Positions 37,471 through 47,700 of a stretch of DNA of 64,000 bases are shown here, in pieces. Position 1 is the first letter of the stretch. Every line of letters begins with the position of its first letter. The stretch comes from Protula sp. h YS-2021. Its lineage: Eukaryota; Annelida; Polychaeta; Sabellida; Serpulidae. Location of the stretch: contig OX457025.1 of NCBI GenBank assembly GCA_949752745.1, positions 51,295,098 to 51,359,097 on the forward strand, read 5' to 3'. The notes below the pieces were generated by a model that made no database searches, was not told where the DNA came from, and saw only the letters and a program-made list of their open reading frames with translations. Made by a program: the position numbers and the translations under genes.

Positions 37471-37736
37471 GCACCACAAGCACAACACTCCGTGCACCAT
37501 TAGGTATCACACCTAATGTGTAGCCTCTATGCCCTCGTAAAATCGACTGCTGGTGGCGCAGCAGCACGTTCCTTATATAGTTGCTGGCAGAACAGCCGCC
37601 GCTAATTAAAAATGCAGCCAATCAAAGAGCTTCCCGCCTAATGCATGAACCAATGAAAAAATAGCTGCCCAAAAACATACCTTGCAAGTAGCGTAACGAC
37701 CAAAAAGTGATGTTTTCAAAACGATCACGAAGTCCT
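37471..37736. other. No gene recognised
   Basis: This is a junction between the tandem units and the LINE fragment. A minus frame at 37397-37621 spans the repeat boundary and is judged accidental. Confidence 0.45.
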
Positions 37737-38544
37737 TCACAAAGTGGCACTATCGGTTCTAATCTGCAGAATTTTTAAATACTTGAAAACAACATAAAAA
37801 GTTTGTGATAGGTAGCACAAAAATTTCCCTCGTCTGAAAAACCGACAAAATGAAAAGTTCCAAACACAAAAACATTGCCATATGTCGGCTATCTCGTTTC
37901 CTTGGATACCCACGTGACTTGGAATCCAGCAGAACACTTTGTCTTTGCCAGCTTTGGTGGCCTCTTCATACCTTTCCAGAAGGTCAAGGATAAGTGGGCT
38001 TGATATTTGTAGGTTTTTAATTGATGGCAGTACGGATATAGAGTCCACGCATAACAAACTTTTTGTATCGACTAATCTTCACTATCTGGATAGCGAGATG
38101 TAGAGCTTTAATTTCGGCTAAGAAAATAGAGGAACCATTTGGAAGTCTTGTTTTCAAGGTGTTATTTTCAGTTACAACGGAAGCAGCCGATTTGTTGTCG
38201 AGCTTTGAGCCGTCCGTGTAGACGAAATGATAGTCTTTAAATTCATCCTTGAGCTCTGCAAAGTTTGATCGAAATAGAAAGGGGCTAGTTGTTTCCTTTG
38301 CATAGACCGAAAGGTTCTTTAGTACCACAGGTTTGGTGAGTTTCCACTGTGGTAGTTTTGGCACTCTGTATTTTGCAATTGACTCTATGATGATGTCAGC
38401 GTTATCAAGGTGAGACTGAACCCTGGCTCCAAATGGAGGTTTTACGGTAGGGCCTCTTTCATGGAAGCGAGAAAAATCTGATCCAAAGACTGAGTTGTAG
38501 GTGGGGTTCTTCTTATTTGCATAAAGCTTTGTTGTGTACTGCAT
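37737..38544 (-). pseudogene. LINE RNase H domain fragment (I/Jockey-group type)
   Basis: The minus-strand frame contains FVYTDGSKLD (first catalytic Asp), AEIKALHLAIQ (Glu), CVDSISVLPSI (second Asp) and FCWIPSHVGIQGNEIAD (His and final Asp). That is the order of the RNase H domain found after the reverse transcriptase in I, R1 and Nimb-type LINEs. The upstream ~110 residues resemble the linker between RT and RNase H. A one-base frameshift near 38045 separates the Glu and second-Asp halves, and the zinc knuckle region is missing. It is not functional. Confidence 0.85.
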
Positions 38545-38570
38545 AGCTAGTTTAACTCGATTTTTTTACC

Positions 38571-39030
38571 CGATTTTTTTGTGTCTTCTTCTTCTCTGAC
38601 ACTATGGGCCCTACGACCATGAAACTTAGGACTTATGAAAAGCTTGATCTGAACATGTGCATGTCACTTTTTATTTTCGTCTTTGATTTCGTTTTCTTTG
38701 TTAAAACGCCATGTGAAAAGAGTGTATTTTCTGCAAGTAAATGCGCATTATGTAACGTATAGCACAGAACACCACACAGTTGGTCAGCTTTGTGCGAGCT
38801 CTCACCGCGTAAACAGATAACACAGCGTATGCCTGATCAGTCATTCAAACCTTAAGTCAACAGAAAGCAAACACTACTCGGCTTATAAGACGTATTCAAG
38901 CTGCGTTGTTTGCTAATATATTTGCTGGTATTAAGTTATGAACCTATGGAGTTTAAGAACAAACCCATTGAAGAAAGTATTTTTGTGTTTTAATTTTTGT
39001 CAAGTGTTTAACATTTCGCTAGCGAAATGC
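38571..39030 (-). repeat. Dispersed ~490-bp repeat, copy 2 (inverted)
   Basis: This is the reverse complement of the repeat at 5761-6285. It ends at an 18-bp palindrome, CATTTCGCTAGCGAAATG (about 39012-39029). Confidence 0.75.
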
Positions 39031-39133
39031 GACTCTAATTACATCAGAAGTGAAATATGATGTACTGTTTTTATTTGTGTTTCACACAGATAGTTTTCAA
39101 CAATGAAGCAATGACACATTGGTTGTTATTTAC

Positions 39134-39154
39134 CTTTAACCCTAACCCTAAGAC
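39134..39154 (+). repeat. Short telomere-like (CCCTAA) interstitial repeat
   Basis: About 2.5 copies of CCCTAA occur in 'TTAACCCTAACCCTAAG'. This is too short to indicate a chromosome end. Confidence 0.4.
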
Positions 39155-39324
39155 AGGCACATAAGCAATAAATATTAAAAACAACAAAAGCACACGAACT
39201 CTGCAAATCCTCTCGCTCTTCGCACGTTTTATAGCATAAACACAGTGTGACATAGTCAATAAGTCAAGTTTGTATGCATGCGTTACTTTCAAATAAAATG
39301 GCTAAGTTTCGACCTTAATTTTGG

Positions 39325-39565
39325 CTAAATAAATGAAAAGTCGGAGCTGTGTTTTCTCAGCTCTTCCGGTATCTCGTAACAAAAGCCGTCGAAGGTACTG
39401 TTGATGGACAAAAACTCCTTATGCATGCCTGTGAGTCTCCCGCGGGAGTCCAATCCTAAGATTGTCATACACTTATTATGCAAAAAGTATGATTTTTGAC
39501 GCATTCCCAAAAACGCATTCAAGATACCCAAGTGCACAACCACAACATATGTTCTATCCTTATGC
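39325..39565 (-). CDS. Possible terminal exon, unrecognised
   Basis: After a candidate 3' splice site (CCATTCCAG|CTTTG, about 39570), an 80-codon minus frame runs to a TAG stop at 39325. It contains CMTILGLDSRGRLTGMHKEF and ends EIPEELRKHSSDFSFI. The composition is protein-like, with no long homopolymers. No upstream exon was identified and I recognise no family. It lies between a dispersed repeat and the end of the SET/recombinase locus, so it could be a separate gene or a captured exon. Confidence 0.3.
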
Positions 39566-39719
39566 AAAGCTGGAATGGAATCCCCTTGTAGTTCTCGTGA
39601 TTAGTAGCAGAAACGACTCCTCATTCCAAATGTTGACAGACGGACGAACCCAAATCCAATACAGCTGTAGTAACTTGCCCCGTACTACGTGGTAGAGGGC
39701 TAATAAAGCAATTCTCATG

Positions 39720-41527
39720 GCCTGGCTGTGTCAACAGAATGTTTTGGGATGTTTACTCAGTCACCAGACAGTAGGTCAAAATAATGTAAAAAGCAACTGG
39801 TGTCAGGTAGTGAGACAAGCACAATCCCTCGTTCACCTAACACTCTTTAACAATTAAAATGTTTGGAAGAGCTCTATTCAGGAGAAATCCATTTAGTAAG
39901 CAAAGAGGGGGAAGGAAATCTTACAGTGTGCGTATGCTAATATTAAACTTCAAAATGACGTCACAATTGATGCGTGGAGGGAAGGGGGATAAAAACGGGT
40001 AAATTTTTGCGTACGTACTAAATGGAAGGCCTCTTATATTTGCCAACGTTTGACACCCTTACCCCCGTACGTAAAACCATAGGCATCTCAGATGCAGAGC
40101 CTTCAGCCAATAGCAGTTACATCACTGTGGGCGGGTTACCTTTTTGAGATATCGCCCGGACAAGAAAAAGTTTAAAGTGCAACGGTCACGTGACAAATCG
40201 AACTACTCGTTGCACATATAGACCCTATATACTTTCTTCCTGTAGGGTTTGGTGAAGATCTGATGAAGAGTTTTCGAACTATCGTCCGACAAAAAAGTGG
40301 ACGGACAGACCGATAACAATAGCCTTCAGCCATATTGGCTGAGGGCTGAAAATGTGACGTCAATATGGAGATCAACATTAGCGTACGCACAGGGCTAGAC
40401 CCCCTCCCTTCACGCACGTAATATATGCATAGCCCCTTACTGAAATAACACACAAAAGTAAACACAGATAAAACAGAAATGCATGAATACTATGAAATCT
40501 ATACACTGTTGATGTGACTGAGATATGCCATACTCATTTATGGTACATCAGGAGAGCTTACATATTATCTTTTATTTTACAGTTTTCATAATTACTGATG
40601 GGGCCCTAATGTTCACAAGCAAACGGTTGAGTATGCCAAGAAATGTTTTTATCTAGAGAATATACATGAGGTCTCCCTATTTTCTTTTCTCGAGCATGGT
40701 CTACTTAAGTCTGGCATTAGGGGTTCACAAATAAATGAAACGTTAAAGTACGCTATCACAGTCGATAATATGTTCAAAATTCATATATGAGAACAGTAGG
40801 GGTAAGCCGGTTTCAGCGAAACCCGAGCAAACTTTCTCTGTTGGGTGAGAACAAAAACCGAATTCCAAAATTTCAGTTCGGTTTGGTTGTCATAAAATGA
40901 CATGCTGCTGCCTACGCATTTGCGTAGCGACGATATATGTGCCAGTCATAAACTTATGGACCCGCATGGGCGTTAATATATACTATATATATTAGAAATG
41001 TGCCCGTTGGAAAACAGATACTCCGACCAACGTTTCCAGTGTCACGCTTTTTTAATAAGATGTAAGTAAAATTATTTAATTTCAAAGTATCAGTGTGACC
41101 GTGGACTCAGCTATAGAACATATTGTATAGAAGCCATATACCAGCTTTGATTGAATCCGCCAATTGGAACTTATGTCATTCGTGACGCACACCCTGGCAG
41201 AGAGAAGTTAAAAACATTATGCACCTTTTGACCTTAGTCCGGTCGGTGCAAAAAATAAAAACCGAACCGAACGTTTTGCCAACCGAACCTTACCGAACTC
41301 AACTCAAACCGACACACCCCAAGAACAGCCTCCCCTTGACTATTCATACATGAGAGCCGCATCAGCAAACAACGCCTCTGATGCAAAATTTCTGTGTCTC
41401 ATACACACACGTCACTCAGCGATCAATAGCAAGAGCCAACAAGAGTCCACTGGCAAGAACGCTAAGAATATCACAGATCAACTGTCACAAACTTGAAAGA
41501 CCGGGTACTTTCAAGACAAGTTTTCCA
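39720..41527. other. No gene recognised; repeat debris downstream of the main gene
   Basis: The stretch 40080-40345 contains 'GGACGGACAGACCGATAACA' and 'TTCAGCC' repeats typical of a dispersed element. In 40840-41300 there are several 'AACCGAACC' runs. No exon was supported on either strand. Confidence 0.45.
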
Positions 41528-41727
41528 TCATCCTTCAACTTTATCAGCTATGTCAACCTGCTGTTTCTTTGGTAACAGTACCTTAAGATTTTTATTTATG
41601 TTGATGTGCACCGTCTTTCTTTCGTTGATCACTTTCGATCGTATCTTTTTGTACTGTTCTTCTCGGGGTAAGTGTTCGATACTCTTTATGGATTTTATGC
41701 CGAGAAATTTCAGAATCTCTGCCTTGC
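41528..41727 (-). CDS. SET/recombinase gene, last exon (exon 16)
   Basis: From CTTTCCTTAAG|GCAAGG the frame encodes SKAEILKFLGIKSIKSIEHL then PREEQYKKIRSKVINERKTV and ends VDIADKVEG before a TGA at 41528-41530. It joins exon 15 in phase. The segment is basic and helix-like, as expected of a DNA-contacting or chromatin-binding tail. An alternative donor (CTTAAG|GTACTG) would shorten it if another exon exists downstream. Confidence 0.65.
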
Positions 41728-44700
41728 CTTAAAGGAAAGAAATAGACACTTAAAATTCAACCAATTGACACCGTAATGGAGAGATGTATACCTCAATATT
41801 TTAGAATAACTAAACCGCCCAGGTCAACTTCCCTTTACCTCATAAATTACAAGCTATAATGATTCCTAAGAACAGATCGTCCTGAAAACTCATTGAAACT
41901 ATTTATAATTTTTAATATCTAAAATTTTATTTGGTTCAATGACAGGAGTGAGATACATACTAGGATAAGGCCCTTTTGGTTTCTGCAAAAATGCAGAAAA
42001 GTGTGTTTTCACTGCAAGAGTATCTCCTGCAGACCACTTGACAGCACATCCAGTACCTAAAAGGGAAACATCAAACAAAATGCCTCACTGCATAAAAATA
42101 AAACAACATACCAGAAAAAGTTGTTGATTTTCAAAACCCTTAACTGCTGTAAAAGTATTCTTGAACGACTTCAAACAGTGACTTAATTATAACGTCGAAG
42201 CCAAAATTGTACCAATTGGCCCACCAAAACTCGACATCTGAAAATATTTGCACAATTTACTGCTTCAAGAAGAGATTCTAACAGTTTTCTGTATGTTAAA
42301 AGACATAAACAAATGAAGAAACTGCTTATCTAACATGTCGGGGTTGTTCATTGTAAGGTTTGCCCAGACACTGGGGATCATATTGTGGCACCAATTTCTC
42401 TTTTAGCTGGCGAAAATCCTTACAAATGCTTTGCAATTGAAGCTTCAAATGAATAAATCAATGTTTCGATACCTTTTGCTTTCTCAATACGCTTTCTAGC
42501 CATAGAACTCTCTTCTTCCTCTTCAAGCATTGGCTCATATTCGCCTAAATTAATTCAGATTTATTATATATCACAGTGACAATGTCATCTTTTTAGCCAA
42601 TCTAGCCAATCATACCCCTTGTACACAGTGCGTACGCTTTGGACCATACCCCCTTCCCCTGTACCCACATGCGCTTAGTAAAATGCGATATTCATATGTA
42701 TATTGAAAATTGTGTAGGCACGCTGGTGGCTTGACCCCCCTTTCCACCTGTGCGCAGTGCGTATGTTTTGGCTGCGACCCCCTCCCTGCGTACGCACTAC
42801 ATGAATGGCCCCTATCCCAATTTCATGATCATCAAGCAGAAGGACTGCGTACAAGAAGAGGTGCATTTGCTATTATTTTTGCAGAATTATATGCTTTTAT
42901 TTGATTTTACCCAAGAGCACATGGTTTTTACAGCTGCTCGGCTGTATGGTGAACATATGCACAGTTGTCATTTGATAAAACTGCAAGCTTTATTGCTTAT
43001 GTAAATCAAAAGTCTATAAGCTTAAAAGGATATGTCCTGGAACGTTCCTCCTATTTTTGTGAAATACAATCTACAAAATAAAGGATAATACGACGTTTTA
43101 ATGCGTTTAAAGAGATAAACGGGAGCATTCCAGGATATTGCCGATTTTTCATACTATCAGTATCCAGGCAGCCTCGTGTCCGTTTTCGGTGTGACATCCC
43201 TGAGAAATCTTCCTCAGGCGCGTCTGAAACTCGCGATTCACTCCAATCTGAGTCTGAATCGGAGTCGCTATGGGCTCTCTCACACCCTTTCGCATATCTA
43301 ATTAAAGGGGCCTGATCATCATCACTATCAGATGAATTCCTGGTTCTTAACACCTCACAAGTGCTCCGAGATTGTTTTCGGGCTGTTGCTGCACACGGCT
43401 TTTCCAGGGTTCTTGCAACTGTTCATGGGAATTATTTAAGCCTAATTGTAATTTAGTTTGTGCATTAAGCTTTTCAATTTGCTCAAGTACCAAGGTGTTT
43501 ACTGCCTAGTGCCCCTATAGCACCGGTGAATAGTTAGGTTTAACCACTGCGAAAATATGCCAGTGACAACATCAACACTTTAACTTATAAGAAAACATAA
43601 ATTAATTTATTAAATCAATAGGTAAAGCATATTGAGAGGCAATTTAAAAAATCAATACAATAAATGGAAATCACACACCTAAGAGACTGCACCTAGGTTT
43701 CTTTGGTTTAGCACCGGTTGAAGCAGTAGCAGCAGCTGACGCGCTACAAGTGGCAACGCTGCCGTCCATACCGGGCCTACTTTTACTTTTTAACAACATT
43801 ACAGAATTACAGTAAATTTAGAAATCTATCTAATCGGTGAATTTTCAACGCAAGTTACAAACGCGATATGACTCCACAAGATACAATGTTATCCTTTTCA
43901 TGGTCGTCGTTAAAATAAACTCAACAATCAACTTGCATTGGAGAAGTTAGTTAAGTAGAAAAATCCAGATTCTACAGCCGTTGGATATTGTTTTAGACCA
44001 TTGAAAAAATCGCTGTTATATATGATATTACTGATTTTAATTTTTTAATAGAACATTGCTCTTATTTAAGATATTTTGAAAATAAATGTTGACAATAAAG
44101 ATAAAACGAAAGTTTTTACCCTCGTCAACACTCGGCCCATCACCAATGTCTCTTTTAAACCTGGCGGACATCTGTAGTTCTCACTGGCCGTCACATCGGA
44201 GTGGCTCAAGTGATTAAAGCATATTTTGGCATCAGCAGGAGACATATCCAAAGATGAATAAATCGTCGAAATCCTATGACGATTCATAGTCGCGTTTAGC
44301 GTGATTGAAATCATCTTTGTAACTTGATTCATTGCATGCCACCCAGAACAGTGATTGTATGAGCCTCTTGAAGCGAACACGAAATTGTTATTTTCTTTGA
44401 TTCCGTACGCTTTGCGATACTTGACTAAGATGTTCAAACATAATTGCTGTTGAAGTGACAGTACACTGTCAATGAATAACAATACACAGCAATAATTTTT
44501 TGTCTACACACAACTAGCATAAAACATTTAGCATGATAGTGAAACATTTATTAGTAATGTTAACCAAATAAGGAGGGTTGGAAAAAGGGGGACGGGTTGT
44601 GGGTATTAAAAGGGAATACTGCTATTTTGTTTCGATGCGCGCTCGCTGCTGGCTAAAATGCCAGTGATACTTCCAGTCAGTAAGCGCAGTCGCTGTGACG

Positions 44701-47700
44701 TTAGAGATGCATCCTGAGTAGGAGGGGCTAAGCCTGTCTGTTTGCGCAGCTGACAAATCAGTCTTTGTTGTGAGAGCGTCTCACTGAGGTTCTGTTTGTG
44801 AAAGGTTGCCAGAGTTCCTGGCACCAATCCCCTAGTTACACACAGTACGCAGGAAATATACAGAGTATGCAAAGTAGGATAAAAGTGGGGTTTCTAAAAC
44901 ATATATAATGGGGTTTCTAAAACAGTGACGTCATTGTTTTAGAAGCCCCATGGGGCTAGTAAAACAGTGACGTCACATGGACGTAATATTGACGTGATAT
45001 GGACGTCATAATGACGTCATATGGACGTGATATGGACGTCATATGAACGTCATAATGACGTGATAGGGATAGTGGGCAGCCGTTCAAACGGGCAGCGGGA
45101 CAAATGGGCAGCCGGACTATATGTGTCACCGTAACACGGACAACTGGGCCATCGGAAAATCAATTAGAACTAAGCAACCAATGACAGAGTTTCCTTAAGC
45201 CAAGCTAGTTTTAGCCCAGGCAGCTCTCTCTTCACGCATCACTGCACACATTGAGAAGCAGGCGAGGAAGCAACAACTATTTCTCTCTCTTCATACACAC
45301 ACACACACACCACGGCAAACCAAGCAGCCACTTTTTTCCCTCACTTTCTCGTTTGCTCTGTCACTCTCTCTCCACACACATCACACCACGGCACAGACAC
45401 ACCCCTAAATGACCGAACGGGCAGTCTTTTTTGGTTCGATTTTCTCGCTCTCTCTACCTACATATACCAACCACGTACGGCTCATTTAGCGTTTCCTTTC
45501 TCAAGCCAGCTTTCCCGCTCTCCAAACACACATAACGGTAAACCAAGCAAGCAGCCACTCTTTTTTCGCCCAGTCTCTCTTTCACTCTTTCAAACGAGCA
45601 AACGGGTTGTCTTTTTTTCCTCACTTTCACGTTTGCTCTATCACTCTCTCTATGTACATATAACACCTACGGCAGACGGGGCAAACGGGCAATCATTTTT
45701 TTAACTCTCTCTTTCTTCACACGCATATGCCATCACTAATGGATCTCCGTAAAAGCAATTAAAAATGGCCATTTTTAACCACAGAAAGCTCTCTCCATGC
45801 ATTACGGCAGGCAACAACTCTAATTTTTGGCTTTCTCGCTCTCCAAACACACATAACACCTACGGCAACCGGACAAACGGACAGCCGAACAAACGAGCAG
45901 CCGGGCAAATGGACAGCCGGACAAATGGACAGCCGGAGAAACGGGCAATCTTTTTTTTGCTTTCTCTCTCTTCACACACACCATCACTAATGGGTCTCCG
46001 TAAAAGCAATTAAAATGAGCAACCAATAAGCCAATTCGCACTTTCGGATTTTTCCGGTGGAGATGTTGTTTCGACTGAAAATGTTGGGGGATAAATTATA
46101 AAGAAATGATAAGGGGAAAACATCAAAATTCTAATTTTCTTTCAACATGCACACTTTTGAATTTATGAAGCCATCATATGATCTTTTAAAAACTATTTTA
46201 CATATTATTCAGTCCCTTTAATAACCAACATGTGACTATATTTCTGACAAAATGGAATTTTGTTGATTTTTGCCGTTTTTTTCCTATCATTTCTTTATAT
46301 CCTTATCCCACCTGAATTTAGCCGAAACGCAAAAACTTTTCGGCACAAGCCAAAAGTGCGAATTGGCTTATGTTTCCTTAAGCCAAGCTATTTTTAACCC
46401 CAGGGAGCTCTCTCTCTCTCTCTCTCTCTACACGCAAGCAACGAACTAATTGACCGAACGGGCAGTCTTTTTTTTTTGCTTTCACTTTCACTCTCTCTCG
46501 AAACACACGACGGCAAACGCAACCAAGGAGCCACTCTTTTTTCGCCCAGTTTCTCTTTCTCTCTTTCAAACGGGTCGTCTTTTTTCCCTCACTTTCTCTT
46601 TTGCTCTGTCTCTTTACACACACACATAACACCACAGCAGACGCGGAAAGACGCGGGAGACGTGGGAAAACGGGCAGACAGCTCTCCAACTGTTTTTTAA
46701 AGCAGAGGACTCATAGAGACATGGTTAGAGCTCGCCTATTAGGTATTTTGACCCAACAATGACGTCATACATACTGACTGAGAGCTCTATCTTCACACGC
46801 AACCAACTAAATGACCAAACGAGCAGTCTTTTTTTTTTTGCTTTCACTTTCACTCTCTCTCGAAACACACGACGGCAAACGCAACCAAGGAGCCACTCTT
46901 TTTTCGCCCAGTTTCTCTTTCTCTCTCTCTCTTTCAAACGGGTTGTCTTTTTCCCCTCACTTTCACGTTTGCTCTGTCTCTTTACACATACACATAACAC
47001 CACAGCAGACGCGGAAAGACGCGGGAGACGTGGAAAAACGATCTGACAGCTCCCTTAAGGAGACAATGTTTTCAAGATACAGAAAGAGAGGGGCGTTCAC
47101 CTGTCACCGCCTGATTCTCACAACCGCCATCATGAAAAGTGACATTTCAGTTTTGAAATTAAAAAACAATGGATGCCTATTTGGTACACCTATTACCCTA
47201 TCTCCATGTTTGGTCTCTCAAAGTCGTCAATTTGGTGTATATATAGTTCAAGTTTTTCTCGCATTGATGCAAACGCCATACGGAGTATGTGAATATAGTA
47301 CAAGATCATGCAAGTAGACTTACCTTCACGTTGTGGTTCTGCTTGTGTGTCGCCCCTAACCAAGCTCCGAAGATCAGCCGCTACCACTGCAATTTGCAGC
47401 GAGGAATCTGTAACACAAGAATCGAATCATATTTTTTTAACACATTGAGATTAGTATATCTATGGTAAATTTAAATATTTCACATTTCAATTGATGCTGT
47501 AATTACAGATAAAATTATAAGCAGATAAAAAATGCTTCATTACTGCATACAATAAAAGCAACCTACCTGAAGCATTGGCGATTTCTTCGATTGAGTTGGC
47601 ACCTCCATTTTCTTTTTCTTCGGATTGAGCAGCTGCTAGCAAAGCCTATATCTCTGTGCACGTCGTCAATAAGCCTGAAGAGTGTATATGATGACACCAG

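Noticed and set aside
37397..37621. Minus frame beginning MAAFLISGGCSAS
   Set aside because: It crosses the junction between the tandem unit and unique sequence, and its second half is the same frame found in other repeat units.
39134..39154. Telomere sequence
   Set aside because: Only about 2.5 hexamers are present, embedded in ordinary sequence, so this is not a chromosome end.
43051..43154. Read-through end of the Ser/Asp-rich exon to a TAG at 43051
   Set aside because: The GATA|GTATGA donor joins in exact phase to the exon at 42544 and three further in-phase exons, which is less likely by chance. Read-through may still be an alternative end.
45765..47317. Plus-strand frames up to 168 codons in the pyrimidine-rich region
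   Set aside because: They consist of S/L/F runs from (CT)n and T-rich repeats and recur with the local duplications.
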